In this document: one piece after another, positions 11,407 through 19,656 of the stretch
Layout of the letters: each line of letters starts with the position of its first letter
Position numbering within the stretch: the first letter of the stretch is position 1
Assembly (NCBI GenBank): GCA_009885605.1
Contig: VFKK01000140.1
Coordinates: forward strand, 1-36,359
Length of the DNA: 36,359 bases
From: Cyclobacteriaceae bacterium
GTDB lineage: Bacteria > Bacteroidota > Bacteroidia > Cytophagales > Cyclobacteriaceae
Direction of reading: 5' to 3'
The notes under the pieces: model-generated
What the model was told of the DNA's origin: nothing
Databases searched by the model: none
What the model saw: only the letters and a program-made list of their open reading frames with translations
Translations under genes and position numbers: made by a program

Positions 11407-11757
11407 TTAAAATTTAAGGCCACCTTCTCTGGCACCATCTGCCAAAGCTTTCACATTACCATGATACAAGTAGCCATTTCTATCGAATACTACTTCGCTC
11501 ACCCCATTAGCTACTGCTCTTTCAGCAAGCTTTTTACCTACTTCAGCTGAAACAGATAATGTGGTGTTGGCTTTTGCTCCAAGTTCTTTTGAGGATGCTT
11601 GTGCCAATGTGTGACCTTTAAGATCATCAACAAGTTGCGCATATATGCCAGTATTGCTTTTGAAAACTGACAACCGAGGTCTGGAATCAGTACCAGAAAT
11701 CTTTCTTCTGATACCCTGCTTGATTCTAAGTCTTCTGGAATTCTTATTAAATGCCAT
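11407..11757 (-). CDS. rplR: 50S ribosomal protein L18
   Basis: 5S rRNA-binding protein of the central protuberance. The 116 residues start with the basic [20 protein letters not shown] and continue [20 protein letters not shown], ending GGLKF-like ([10 protein letters not shown]), as usual for L18. It is flanked by rplF and rpsE with 6-nt gaps. Confidence 0.97.
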   Translation of the reverse strand: MAFNKNSRRLRIKQGIRRKISGTDSRPRLSVFKSNTGIYAQLVDDLKGHTLAQASSKELGAKANTTLSVSAEVGKKLAERAVANGVSEVVFDRNGYLYHGNVKALADGAREGGLKF

Positions 11758-11763
11758 AACCTA

Positions 11764-12321
11764 TTATTTTTTACCGGCAGTTTTACCAGCCTTACGTCTA
11801 ACTTGTTCACCAACGAAGCGCACACCTTTTCCTTTGTAAGGTTCAACCTTACGAAGAGATTTGATTTTTGCTGCTATTTGACCGATCAATTCCTTGTCAA
11901 TTGCTTCCAATGTAATAATCGGGTTTTTACCTTTTGGAGTCTCGGTTTTCAAAGAGACGCTCTGTGGCAATGCAAAGAAAATGTTGTGGGAATATCCAAG
12001 ACTTAGTTCAAGAACTTGTCCTTGATTGGTTGCCTTATAACCTACGCCTACAAGCTCCAAGTCTCTTTTGTAACCTTCAGATACACCTATGATCATATTA
12101 TTGATCAATGATCTGTAAAGCCCGTGCATAGACTTGTGTCTTTTAGAATCAGTTGGTCTTGAAACAACAACTTCCTGACCTTCTACTTTCACCTCAATAT
12201 CGGGATTCACATCCTGAGTGAGAGTACCTTTTGGACCTTTAACAGTGACCAGCCCATGAGCTGACACGTCTACAGTAACACCGCCAGGTATATTTATTGG
12301 TTTTTTACCTATTCTAGACAT
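11764..12321 (-). CDS. rplF: 50S ribosomal protein L6
   Basis: Located near the factor-binding site of the large subunit. The 185 residues consist of two repeated domains: MSRIGKKPINIPGGVTV at the start and, in the second, LVGVGYKATNQGQVLELSLGYSH and the C-terminal signature EPYKGKGVRFVGEQVRRKAGK. Normal length and layout. It follows rpsH by 9 nt. Confidence 0.98.
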   Translation of the reverse strand: MSRIGKKPINIPGGVTVDVSAHGLVTVKGPKGTLTQDVNPDIEVKVEGQEVVVSRPTDSKRHKSMHGLYRSLINNMIIGVSEGYKRDLELVGVGYKATNQGQVLELSLGYSHNIFFALPQSVSLKTETPKGKNPIITLEAIDKELIGQIAAKIKSLRKVEPYKGKGVRFVGEQVRRKAGKTAGKK

Positions 12322-12330
12322 GATAGTAAA

Positions 12331-12726
12331 TTAATATACGTAGCAAAGTACTTCGCCTCCAACACCTTCGGTGCGAGCTTCTTTGTCTGTCATTACACCT
12401 TTTGATGTAGAAACGATTGCAATACCAAGTCCATTAATGACTCTAGGTAAGCTGTCATGCTTTACATACTTTCTCAGACCTGGAGTACTTACTCTTCTCA
12501 GGCTCACGATTGCATTTTGCTTCGTAGTTGGACTATATTTCAAAGCGATTTTGATGGTTCCCTGAGGGCCATTGTCTTCAAACTTGTAATTTTGAATATA
12601 TCCTTTCTCGTGCAATACTTTCGTAATCTCCTTTTTAAGGTTGGACGCAGGTATCTCGACAATTCTATGAGAAGCCTTGATGGCATTTCTCAATCTGGTC
12701 AGATAATCAGCTATTGGATCAGTCAT
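12331..12726 (-). CDS. rpsH: 30S ribosomal protein S8
   Basis: Binds the central domain of 16S rRNA; in E. coli it also represses the spc operon. The 131 residues start MTDPIADYLTRLRNAIKA and end with the family signature STSKGVMTDKEARTEGVGGEVLCYVY. Unlike its neighbours, it is preceded by an 82-nt gap that holds a promoter-like sequence, so transcription of rpsH and genes downstream may be boosted separately. Confidence 0.98.
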   Translation of the reverse strand: MTDPIADYLTRLRNAIKASHRIVEIPASNLKKEITKVLHEKGYIQNYKFEDNGPQGTIKIALKYSPTTKQNAIVSLRRVSTPGLRKYVKHDSLPRVINGLGIAIVSTSKGVMTDKEARTEGVGGEVLCYVY

Positions 12727-12763
12727 GGTTCATTTAAGTCTAGCTCCACCCGAATTGGGCGTG

Positions 12764-12794
12764 CAAAGTTACGAATTGATTTTTAGAATAAAAA
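12764..12794 (-). promoter_or_regulatory. Probable internal promoter upstream of rpsH
   Basis: On the minus strand TAACTTTG (-7 box) is preceded at exactly 19 nt by TTTT, one mismatch from the -33 TTTG. The box is followed by CACGCCC, resembling the C/G-rich starts of the rpsL and rplC promoters in this window. It lies in the only long gap (82 nt) inside the spc part of the cluster. Confidence 0.6.
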
Positions 12795-12808
12795 CTACTG
12801 TCGTGATT

Positions 12809-13078
12809 TTACCAGCTGGACTTAGTGATTCCAGGAATTTTGCCCGCTGAGGCCATTTCCCTGAAAGTAACCCTGTTGATACCGAACTTTCTCATGTAGC
12901 CTTTTGGACGACCTGTTAACTTACATCTGTTGTGAAGTCTAACAGGGGAAGCGTTCTTTGGCAATTTGTCAAGAGCCGCATAGTCACCGGCTGCTTTCAG
13001 CTCAGCTCTTTTCTTGGCATACTTGGCTACCAGACCTTCTCTTTTTCTCTCGCGAGCTTTGATGGATTCTCTTGCCAT
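12809..13078 (-). CDS. rpsN: 30S ribosomal protein S14 (zinc-free form)
   Basis: Head protein of the small subunit. The 89 residues match the long, zinc-independent class: there is a single cysteine ([11 protein letters not shown]) and none of the CxxC pairs of the 61-residue zinc form. The C-terminus [28 protein letters not shown] is the family signature. It follows rplE by 2 nt and is the last gene before the internal gap and promoter. Confidence 0.98.
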   Translation of the reverse strand: MARESIKARERKREGLVAKYAKKRAELKAAGDYAALDKLPKNASPVRLHNRCKLTGRPKGYMRKFGINRVTFREMASAGKIPGITKSSW

Positions 13079-13080
13079 GA

Positions 13081-13641
13081 TTATTCTGGATTATTTTTAT
13101 TTACGAAAGGCATTCCAAAAGCTTTCAATAATGCCAAACTTTCCTCGTCTGTTTTTGCGGTAGTCACAAAAGTAATATCCATACCAGAGATCCTGTTCAC
13201 CTTTTCGATGCTGATCTCAGGGAAAATAATTTGTTCTGTAACACCTAAGGTATAGTTACCTCTTCCGTCAAACCCTTTGTCAGAAATTCCTTTGAAATCT
13301 CTAACTCGTGGCAGAGCAACGGTCATCAAACGATCTAAAAATTCATACATCTTATCTCCTCTGAGAGTAACTTTTGCCCCGATAGGCATTCCTTCTCTCA
13401 ATTTGAAGTTGGATACTGAAGTCTTAGCTTTTGTAGAAACTGCTCTCTGACCAGTGATCAAAGAAAGCTCTTCAACGCCCTGATCAACCAATTTCTTATC
13501 TGCTACAGCTGCTCCGATACCTTTGTTAAGCACAATCTTGCTCAACTTAGGAACTTGCATCACCGAAGAGTATTGAAATTTTTCTTTCATAGCCGGAACA
13601 ATATCGTTCAGGTATTTTTGCTTGATTCTTGGATTAGCCAT
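13081..13641 (-). CDS. rplE: 50S ribosomal protein L5
   Basis: 5S rRNA binder that contacts P-site tRNA and S13. The 186 residues contain [21 protein letters not shown], the [19 protein letters not shown] segment, [19 protein letters not shown] and the C-terminal AFGMPF. The start codon lies inside the end of rplX (8-nt overlap), so the two are likely translationally coupled. Confidence 0.98.
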   Translation of the reverse strand: MANPRIKQKYLNDIVPAMKEKFQYSSVMQVPKLSKIVLNKGIGAAVADKKLVDQGVEELSLITGQRAVSTKAKTSVSNFKLREGMPIGAKVTLRGDKMYEFLDRLMTVALPRVRDFKGISDKGFDGRGNYTLGVTEQIIFPEISIEKVNRISGMDITFVTTAKTDEESLALLKAFGMPFVNKNNPE

Positions 13642-13978
13642 TGATCACCTCCCCAGTTTTCTTAGAGTATCTCACTAGTTTTCCTTTATCGTTAGCCTTA
13701 CGACCAGTTCTGGTAGTTTCACCAGTTTTCGGATCTACTAACATTAAATTACTGATATGGATGCCAGCTTCCTTCTTTTCGATTCCGCCTTGTGGCTTAG
13801 CCGCAGTTGGCTTCACATGTTTTGTAATCATGTTTAGACCTTCTACGATTGCTCTGCTTTTTGCTTTGTCTACAGAAAGAACTTTTCCCGTTTTTCCGTT
13901 ATCATCACCTGCGATCACCTTCACTGTGTCTCCAGTTTTGATGTGCAGTTTTGTCTGCGTGTTCAATTTTCTTTCCAT
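13634..13978 (-). CDS. rplX: 50S ribosomal protein L24
   Basis: Assembly-initiating protein near the tunnel exit. The 114 residues begin [21 protein letters not shown]; the KOW motif [17 protein letters not shown] (about 21-37) and the [20 protein letters not shown] segment identify it. It is 2 nt after rplN and overlaps the rplE start by 8 nt. Confidence 0.98.
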   Translation of the reverse strand: MERKLNTQTKLHIKTGDTVKVIAGDDNGKTGKVLSVDKAKSRAIVEGLNMITKHVKPTAAKPQGGIEKKEAGIHISNLMLVDPKTGETTRTGRKANDKGKLVRYSKKTGEVING

Positions 13979-13980
13979 GA

Positions 13981-14349
13981 TTACAATACTTCTGGGGCCA
14001 GGGAAACGATTTTCATAAACTGCTTCTCTCTCAATTCTCTGGCAACTGGGCCGAAAATACGAGTGCCTCTTGGCTCGTCGTTGTTATTCAACAACACAGC
14101 AGCATTATCTTCAAATCGGATATAAGAACCGTCTTTTCTTCTTATTTCTTTTTTGGTGCGTACGATAACCGCTTTGGAAACGGTACCTTTTTTCATATTG
14201 CTGGATGAAAGGGCTGATTTTACAGTAACGACTACTTTGTCACCAATAGAAGCATAGCGCTTCCCAGTTCCACCCAATACACGGATAACCAATACCTCTT
14301 TGGCACCGGAATTGTCCGCCACACTTAGTCTGGATTCTTGTTGTATCAT
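13981..14349 (-). CDS. rplN: 50S ribosomal protein L14
   Basis: Forms inter-subunit bridges and contacts L19. It has the invariant family length of 122 residues: [20 protein letters not shown] at the start, [23 protein letters not shown] in the middle and [24 protein letters not shown] at the end. It starts 2 nt after the rpsQ stop. Confidence 0.98.
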   Translation of the reverse strand: MIQQESRLSVADNSGAKEVLVIRVLGGTGKRYASIGDKVVVTVKSALSSSNMKKGTVSKAVIVRTKKEIRRKDGSYIRFEDNAAVLLNNNDEPRGTRIFGPVARELREKQFMKIVSLAPEVL

Positions 14350-14351
14350 GA

Positions 14352-14615
14352 TTACTTAGCCCTCTCTATAATTTCAACTACTCTCCAACGTTTGTTCTTA
14401 CTCAGCGGACGAGTTTCACTTATTTTAACGATGTCACCTGGGTTACACTCGTTTTTCTCGTCATGAGCCATAAATTTGGTAGTCTTCGCGACGAACTTAC
14501 CATAGATACCGTGCTTTACACGACGCTCTACAGCCACAGTGATGGATTTATCCATCTTGTTGCTCACCACTTTACCAACTCTTTCTTTTCGAAGATTTCT
14601 CTCTATCGTAGCCAT
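14352..14615 (-). CDS. rpsQ: 30S ribosomal protein S17
   Basis: Early-assembly OB-fold protein that binds the 5' domain of 16S rRNA. The 87 residues contain [33 protein letters not shown] and the C-terminal signature [25 protein letters not shown]. It lies 19 nt after rpmC. Confidence 0.98.
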   Translation of the reverse strand: MATIERNLRKERVGKVVSNKMDKSITVAVERRVKHGIYGKFVAKTTKFMAHDEKNECNPGDIVKISETRPLSKNKRWRVVEIIERAK

Positions 14616-14634
14616 TTTCTTTTCTGTTAGCTAG

Positions 14635-14817
14635 TTATTTGGCAGTCAGGGCTGTCTTCAATCTTGCGATCAAGCGCTTAGACTCACGGATTCTGTTAGG
14701 ATTCTCTATCGGAGTAATGGAATGAGCAAACCTAAGTTTGGTCAAATTCTCCTTTTCAGCAACGATTCGCTCGGCTGTTTCACTTGCGGAAAGTGATTTT
14801 ATCTCAGTGTTTTTCAT
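14635..14817 (-). CDS. rpmC: 50S ribosomal protein L29 (start corrected)
   Basis: Located at the tunnel exit, next to the docking site for nascent-chain factors. I start at ATG 14817, giving 60 residues (MKNTEIKSLSASETAERIVA, then a helix and RESKRLIARLKT). The track start at 14853 adds 12 residues that would overlap rplP by 29 nt and do not look like L29. The true start is 7 nt after the rplP stop, in line with the spacing in the rest of the cluster. Confidence 0.94.
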   Translation of the reverse strand: MKNTEIKSLSASETAERIVAEKENLTKLRFAHSITPIENPNRIRESKRLIARLKTALTAK

Positions 14818-14824
14818 AGTCTTA

Positions 14825-15244
14825 TTATTCTGCGAAATCTCTACGAACAACAAATCTGGTACTTACTGGAAGTTTCTGCTGCGCAAGTCTTAACGCCTCT
14901 TGAGCGGTCTCCAAGCTCACGCCTGTAGCTTCAAAAAGGATCGTTCCTGGCTTAATTACTGCTACCCAATATTCTGGAGCACCTTTACCTTTACCCATAC
15001 GTACTTCTGCAGGTTTCTTGGTGATAGGTTTGTCAGGAAATATCCTGATCCAAACCTGACCTTCTCTTTTCATGGCTCTCGTCATAGCGATACGAGCTGC
15101 CTCGATCTGGCGGGAGGTGATCCATCCTGGCTCCAGGGATTTGATGCCAAAGTTGCCAAAAGAAAGCTCATGCCCTCTGGTAGCTAGACCTTTGACACGG
15201 CCCTTATGCATTTTCCTATATTTAGTTCTTTTCGGCTGTAACAT
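14825..15244 (-). CDS. rplP: 50S ribosomal protein L16
   Basis: Positions the aminoacyl-tRNA at the A site of the large subunit. The 139 residues start [19 protein letters not shown] and contain [34 protein letters not shown], followed by [19 protein letters not shown]. The arginine of [10 protein letters not shown]-type segments hydroxylated by YcfD in E. coli is not assessed here. It starts 28 nt after rpsC. Confidence 0.98.
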   Translation of the reverse strand: MLQPKRTKYRKMHKGRVKGLATRGHELSFGNFGIKSLEPGWITSRQIEAARIAMTRAMKREGQVWIRIFPDKPITKKPAEVRMGKGKGAPEYWVAVIKPGTILFEATGVSLETAQEALRLAQQKLPVSTRFVVRRDFAE

Positions 15245-15272
15245 GATTTCTCACTTAGTCGGTGAAAATTAG

Positions 15273-16010
15273 TTATTTCTTATTTCTGCGTCGTGGACCA
15301 CTGTTGTCTCTCTTTGGACCCGGAGCGTTACTACGTACGCCTTTCGGCTCGTTAGCTGCACCTTGGTTAGGAGACAAGTCTCTTTTTCCGTACACTTCAC
15401 CTTTGAAGATCCAAACTTTGATACCGATCAATCCATAAACCGTTAAGGCCTCTGAAAGTGCGTAATCAATGTCTGCTCTTAAAGTATGAAGAGGAATTCT
15501 TCCCTCTTTGTACATTTCTGAACGGGCCATTTCGGCTCCACCCAGACGACCAGAAAGTTTAACTTTAATTCCTTCCGCTCCCACTCTCATGGATGCTGCA
15601 ATTGCTTGCTTCATTGCTCTTCTGAAGGAAATTCTAGCTTGAAGTTGCTGAGCGATAGATTCACCTACCAATTTCGCATCCAGTTCAGGACGCTTGATCT
15701 CAAAGATATTAATCTGAATATCCTTGTTGGTGATCTTCTTAAGTTCTTCTTTCAGCTTATCTACTTCGGCTCCACCTTTACCAATAACTACTCCTGGTCG
15801 GGCTGTATGAATGGTAAGCGTGATTCTCTTGAGCGTTCGCTCAATGATCACCTTAGCAATCCCCCCTTTAGGAATTCTGGCAAGGACGTACTTACGGATT
15901 TGTTGATCTTCGTATAGTTTTTCAGCAAAGTCTTTCCCACCATACCAGTTGGAATCCCAGCCTTTGACTACACCAAGTCTAAATCCTATTGGGTTGATCT
16001 TTTGTCCCAT
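15273..16010 (-). CDS. rpsC: 30S ribosomal protein S3
   Basis: Lines the mRNA entry pore and takes part in its helicase activity. The 245 residues start [20 protein letters not shown]; a KH domain follows ([20 protein letters not shown], about 74-95), then the C-terminal domain ([31 protein letters not shown]). The last 30 or so residues form a basic, Asn/Pro/Gly-rich tail ending RRRNKK, somewhat longer than in E. coli (233). Confidence 0.98.
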   Translation of the reverse strand: MGQKINPIGFRLGVVKGWDSNWYGGKDFAEKLYEDQQIRKYVLARIPKGGIAKVIIERTLKRITLTIHTARPGVVIGKGGAEVDKLKEELKKITNKDIQINIFEIKRPELDAKLVGESIAQQLQARISFRRAMKQAIAASMRVGAEGIKVKLSGRLGGAEMARSEMYKEGRIPLHTLRADIDYALSEALTVYGLIGIKVWIFKGEVYGKRDLSPNQGAANEPKGVRSNAPGPKRDNSGPRRRNKK

Positions 16011-16019
16011 AGTCTGTTC

Positions 16020-16412
16020 TTAATTTGCCTTTTCGTTTGTTACTAATTCACCAGCGGTAACATCCTGTGCAATGATTGTATCAATTACAAGGGTTACATG
16101 ATTTGATCTTTTGCGGATTCTATGACCTCTTCCCTGAGGAGCTGGTCTCAATCTCTTAAGTGATCTTCCTTCGTCAACCATAACAGTTTTGATATACAGA
16201 TCAGCTTCTTCAAGCTTTGTATCAGGATTTTTGGCTTGCCAGTTTGCAACTGCAGAAAGCACTAATTTCTCTAATCTTATCGCACCGTGGTTAGGTGTGA
16301 ACTTTAAGATAGACAAAGCAATACCTACTCTTTTGCCTCTAACCAAGTCGGCTACAAGGCGCATCTTGCGCGGAGATGTAGGGACGTTATTTAATCTTGC
16401 TGATGCTTCCAT
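16020..16412 (-). CDS. rplV: 50S ribosomal protein L22
   Basis: Its hairpin lines the exit tunnel constriction, where macrolide resistance changes occur. The 130 residues contain [22 protein letters not shown] and the hairpin signature [23 protein letters not shown]. The hairpin has no insertion or deletion that I can see. It starts 2 nt after rpsS. Confidence 0.98.
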   Translation of the reverse strand: MEASARLNNVPTSPRKMRLVADLVRGKRVGIALSILKFTPNHGAIRLEKLVLSAVANWQAKNPDTKLEEADLYIKTVMVDEGRSLKRLRPAPQGRGHRIRKRSNHVTLVIDTIIAQDVTAGELVTNEKAN

Positions 16413-16414
16413 GA

Positions 16415-16693
16415 TTATCTCTTTCCTTTATCTTTTTTGGCAACGTGGCCTCTGAAATTTCTGGTAGGAGCAAATTCACCAAGCTTGTGGCCTACCATGT
16501 TGTCTGTAACAAAAACAGGAATAAACTTATTTCCATTATGCACAGCGAAGGTATGTCCTACGAAATCTGGAGAAATCATAGATCTTCTTGACCAAGTCTT
16601 GATGACAGATTTCTTTCCGGACTCGTTCATAACATCCACCTTTTTCAAAAGATGGTGCTCGATATAAGGACCTTTTTTTAATGAACGTGCCAT
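16415..16693 (-). CDS. rpsS: 30S ribosomal protein S19
   Basis: Binds the head of the small subunit with S13. It has the usual length of 92 residues: [42 protein letters not shown] and the signature [15 protein letters not shown] followed by AKKDKGKR. It follows rplB by 2 nt. Confidence 0.98.
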   Translation of the reverse strand: MARSLKKGPYIEHHLLKKVDVMNESGKKSVIKTWSRRSMISPDFVGHTFAVHNGNKFIPVFVTDNMVGHKLGEFAPTRNFRGHVAKKDKGKR

Positions 16694-16695
16694 AA

Positions 16696-17520
16696 TTATT
16701 TAGATCTTTTACTTACGATAAAGTTATTTGAATACTTCTTAGGTGATCTGGTTTTCTTACCCTTCGACAAAAGACCTTTTCTTGATCTTGGATGTCCTCC
16801 GGAAGAACGACCTTCACCACCACCCATCGGGTGATCGACTGGGTTCATCGCAACACCTCTTGTACGAGGTCTAACTCCTAGCCATCTCATACGGCCGGCT
16901 TTTCCAAGAACCACATTCATATGGTCACCGTTTGATACAGTTCCTACTGTAGCCATACAAGTTCCCAATACGAGTCTCATCTCACCTGAAGGAAGTTTTA
17001 CCGTCACGTATTTACCCTCACGTGCAACGATCTGTGCATAACCACCAGCACTTCTTGCCATCACTCCACCTTTACCTGGCTTCAATTCCAAGTTATGTAC
17101 AATTGTACCCATTGGAATGTTTGCCAGAGGCATTGCATTACCAACTTCTGGAGCTACTTGCTCACCGGAAATCACTGTTTGTCCAACTTGCAAACCTTCC
17201 GGCGCGATAATGTAGGCCTTTGCACCGTCCACATAATACAGTAGGGCAAGACGGGCTGTTCTGTTTGGATCATACTCGATAGACTTAACTACCGCAGGTA
17301 CACCAAACTTATTTCTCTTGAAGTCTACAATTCTGAGTCTTCTTTTATGACCACCACCAATGTAGCGAGCGGTCATTTTGCCTTCATTATTTCTACCACC
17401 TGACTTCTTATTAGGAGCAAGAAGAGATTTCTCTGGCTTAGACGCAGTTATTTCGTCAAACGCCGGGGCTACTCTGAATCTTGTTCCTGGAGTTACAGGC
17501 TTCAATTTTTTAATTGCCAT
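16696..17520 (-). CDS. rplB: 50S ribosomal protein L2
   Basis: Needed for subunit joining and peptidyl-transferase activity. The 274 residues include the OB domain ([20 protein letters not shown]), the SH3-like domain and the C-terminal stretch [20 protein letters not shown], whose histidine is equivalent to the conserved H229 of E. coli near the catalytic centre. Normal length, no oddities. Confidence 0.99.
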   Translation of the reverse strand: MAIKKLKPVTPGTRFRVAPAFDEITASKPEKSLLAPNKKSGGRNNEGKMTARYIGGGHKRRLRIVDFKRNKFGVPAVVKSIEYDPNRTARLALLYYVDGAKAYIIAPEGLQVGQTVISGEQVAPEVGNAMPLANIPMGTIVHNLELKPGKGGVMARSAGGYAQIVAREGKYVTVKLPSGEMRLVLGTCMATVGTVSNGDHMNVVLGKAGRMRWLGVRPRTRGVAMNPVDHPMGGGEGRSSGGHPRSRKGLLSKGKKTRSPKKYSNNFIVSKRSK

Positions 17521-17533
17521 GATATTGATTCAA

Positions 17534-17821
17534 TTAAATTTCTCCGTAAAAATCAATTACCTCACCATCGGCTACTTGCACAATTGCTTTCTTAAAAGAA
17601 TTGGTGAAGCCTGATACTACTTTATTGTTGGTGTAGCGAGTTTTTTGCTTTGCAGCGTATCTCATGGTCTTGATAGAAACCACTTTTACACCAAACGTTT
17701 TTTCTACAGCTTTCTTGATTTCTGGTTTCTTCGCAGTTTTCTCAACGATGAATCCATAAACGCCTCTTTCATTCATGGCGGAAATCTTCTCTGTAATCAA
17801 AGGTTGTTTCAGAATATCCAT
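17534..17821 (-). CDS. rplW: 50S ribosomal protein L23
   Basis: Docking site for trigger factor and SRP at the tunnel exit. The 95 residues contain IEKxx-type start MDILKQPLITEKISAMNERG and the core YGFIVEKTAKKPEIKKAVEKTFGVKVVSIKTM. It lies 4 nt after rplD and 13 nt before rplB. Confidence 0.96.
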   Translation of the reverse strand: MDILKQPLITEKISAMNERGVYGFIVEKTAKKPEIKKAVEKTFGVKVVSIKTMRYAAKQKTRYTNNKVVSGFTNSFKKAIVQVADGEVIDFYGEI

Positions 17822-17825
17822 TGTC

Positions 17826-18455
17826 TTATTTCGATAAAATGGTTTCTAACATACTTACAGAACCTTCACAAATAACCAATTGGTCAGCGTGGAGCACTTG
17901 ATAAGTATTTACATCATTTACAGTTACAACCTTTGCCTTTGGCAAGTTTCTGCTAGACAGATACACATTCTTGTTTTCTTCAGGAAGAACCAACAACGTC
18001 TTTTTGTCTGTCAAAGAAAGGCCAGAAAGCAAAGCCAGATAGTTTTTAGTTTTTGGAGCATCGAATTGGATATTTTCCAAAACCAAAATACTGTTGTCTT
18101 TCACTTTATAAGCAATGGCAGACTTTCTGGCTAATTGTTTAACTTTTTTATTCAATTTGAAGGAATAATCTCTTGGTCTTGGACCAAATACTCTTCCTCC
18201 ACCTCTGAAAAGCGGCGACTTTATAGATCCAGCTCTTGCACCACCGGTGCCTTTTTGCTTTTTGATCTTTTTAGTAGAGCCTGCAATTTCATTTCTCTCT
18301 TTTGATTTGTGAGTACCCTGTCTTTGGTTAGCCAAGTACTGCTTCACATCCAGATAGATCGCGTGATCGTTTGGAACGATAGCGAAAATTTCGTCAGACA
18401 AGCTAACTGTTCTACCGGTGTTCTCTCCTTTATGATTAATTACTGCTAATTCCAT
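17826..18455 (-). CDS. rplD: 50S ribosomal protein L4
   Basis: Extends a loop into the exit tunnel. The 209 residues hold the loop segment [21 protein letters not shown] with the [21 protein letters not shown] signature. In E. coli L4 also represses the S10 operon via its leader; this cluster has a structured leader before rplC, which makes such control possible but unproven. It starts 3 nt after rplC. Confidence 0.98.
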   Translation of the reverse strand: MELAVINHKGENTGRTVSLSDEIFAIVPNDHAIYLDVKQYLANQRQGTHKSKERNEIAGSTKKIKKQKGTGGARAGSIKSPLFRGGGRVFGPRPRDYSFKLNKKVKQLARKSAIAYKVKDNSILVLENIQFDAPKTKNYLALLSGLSLTDKKTLLVLPEENKNVYLSSRNLPKAKVVTVNDVNTYQVLHADQLVICEGSVSMLETILSK

Positions 18456-18458
18456 GGC

Positions 18459-19091
18459 TTACTTCTCTAGAATAACGAAAGAATTTTTTGGGCCAGGTAC
18501 TGAACCAGAAACTAACAGGAGGTTTTGCTCAGGGTAAATTCTCAACACTCGAAGGTTGATTACTTTTACTCTGTCACCACCAGTTCTTCCTGCCATTCTC
18601 ATTCCTTTAAATACTCTGGAAGGCCAAGAACATGCACCAATTGAACCCGGGTGCCTAAGTCTGTTGTGCTGACCGTGAGTTGTTCCACCCACACCAGCAA
18701 AACCATGACGTTTTACAACACCTTGGAAACCTTTACCTTTAGAAGTACCAATAGCATCTACGAAGTCACCTTCAATAAATACTTGCTCAGCCTTCACAGT
18801 CTTACCCAGATCAACCTGACCGTCAAATTCGACGCGGAAATCTCTGAACTCCACAACTTTCTGCTTTGGTGTTGTACCGGCCTTTTTGAAATGACCCATT
18901 AGTGGCTTAGGAGTGTTTTTCTCCTTACGCTCACCGAATGCCAACTGCACTGCGTTGTACCCGTCTGTATCGACGTTTTTTACTTGCGTCACTACGCAAG
19001 GACCAGCTTCTATTAGCGTGCATGCGACGTTACGTCCATCGGCACTGAAAATGCTAGTCATACCTACTTTTTTTCCTATAATACCAGACAT
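18459..19091 (-). CDS. rplC: 50S ribosomal protein L3 (start corrected)
   Basis: One of the first large-subunit proteins to bind, reaching the peptidyl-transferase centre. I place the start at ATG 19091, giving 210 residues that begin [20 protein letters not shown], the normal L3 N-terminus. The track start at 19184 adds 31 unrelated residues that would run through the leader hairpin and into the start region of the promoter at 19155-19185. The signature [20 protein letters not shown] and [15 protein letters not shown] are present; the Gln in HGQ is the residue methylated by PrmB in E. coli. First gene of its own transcript. Confidence 0.97.
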   Translation of the reverse strand: MSGIIGKKVGMTSIFSADGRNVACTLIEAGPCVVTQVKNVDTDGYNAVQLAFGERKEKNTPKPLMGHFKKAGTTPKQKVVEFRDFRVEFDGQVDLGKTVKAEQVFIEGDFVDAIGTSKGKGFQGVVKRHGFAGVGGTTHGQHNRLRHPGSIGACSWPSRVFKGMRMAGRTGGDRVKVINLRVLRIYPEQNLLLVSGSVPGPKNSFVILEK

Positions 19092-19117
19092 CTTTAATAA
19101 GATATATTGATAATCAA

Positions 19118-19135
19118 CAGGCAAATGTCTGCCTG
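19118..19135 (-). promoter_or_regulatory. Hairpin in the rplC leader
   Basis: A CAGGCA/TGCCTG stem with a 6-nt loop lies between the promoter and the rplC start (about 27 nt before the ATG). A second short CCC/GGG hairpin with an A-rich loop sits just upstream, at the presumed transcript start. Possible site for ribosomal-protein feedback; not assigned to any known leader family. Confidence 0.45.
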
Positions 19136-19154
19136 AGCCCTTTTTTAGGGACTG

Positions 19155-19185
19155 CAAAGTTACTGAAATAAAATTCTGCAACAAA
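19155..19185 (-). promoter_or_regulatory. Promoter of the rplC-to-rplQ cluster
   Basis: On the minus strand TTTG (-33), exactly 19 nt, then TAACTTTG (-7): a full match to the Bacteroidota sigma-ABfr consensus. It is followed by CAGTCC, the same six bases that follow the rpsL -7 box. The predicted leader is about 55-60 nt. The rest of the 247-nt rpsJ-rplC gap (19092-19338) holds the leader hairpins, this promoter and the rpsJ terminator, with no further gene. Confidence 0.88.
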
Positions 19186-19285
19186 CGCCAACTCCTATAT
19201 TTTCAAACAATTAGGAAATATTTAATTTGGCGTTTTTCTGATTAACCTATAAGGAACCAATTGAAATCGAAATGTGGATCTAAAA

Positions 19286-19318
19286 GCAAAAAGACCTGAG
19301 CTTCCGCACAGGCCTTTT
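19286..19318 (-). terminator. Terminator after rpsJ (end of str operon)
   Basis: Minus-strand stem AAAGGCCTG/CAGGTCTTT (9 bp with one G-T pair, 10-nt loop) followed by TTTTT-type tail. It starts about 20 nt after the rpsJ stop. It implies that rpsJ belongs to the str transcript and that rplC begins a new one. Confidence 0.85.
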
Positions 19319-19338
19319 CTACAAGATTTGAGGTCCTG

Positions 19339-19644
19339 TCAGACTTTGATCTCTACATCAACTCCGCTAGGAAGCTCGATTTTCATCAAAGCGTCCACTG
19401 TTTTTGAAGAGTTAGAGTAGATATCTACCAGTCTCTTGTAAGTACAAAGCTGATATTGATCTCTGGCCTTTTTGTTTACGTGTGGGGATTTCAAAACTGT
19501 GAATTTCTCCTTTTTCGTAGGCAAAGGAATAGGTCCTACAACGATTGCTCCAGTGGCTTTTACAGCCTTCACGATCTTCTCTGATGACTTATCCACCAGG
19601 CTATGATCGTATGATTTAAGTTTTATTCTGATTTTCTGATTCAT
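19339..19644 (-). CDS. rpsJ: 30S ribosomal protein S10
   Basis: Head protein of the small subunit that, as NusE, also joins NusB in antitermination complexes and binds NusG. The 101 residues start [48 protein letters not shown]-like segment (here ARDQYQ) is the family signature. It follows fusA by 12 nt. In E. coli it leads the S10 operon; here a terminator and a new promoter separate it from rplC, leaving it as the last gene of the str operon. Confidence 0.98.
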   Translation of the reverse strand: MNQKIRIKLKSYDHSLVDKSSEKIVKAVKATGAIVVGPIPLPTKKEKFTVLKSPHVNKKARDQYQLCTYKRLVDIYSNSSKTVDALMKIELPSGVDVEIKV

Positions 19645-19656
19645 TTCAATTAGAAT

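Noticed and set aside
14818-14853. Track start of rpmC at 14853
   Set aside because: It would overlap rplP by 29 nt and adds residues not seen in L29; ATG 14817 fits the family and spacing.
19092-19184. Track start of rplC at 19184 (31 extra residues)
   Set aside because: The extension runs through the leader hairpin and reaches the promoter; the normal L3 N-terminus [11 protein letters not shown] begins at 19091.
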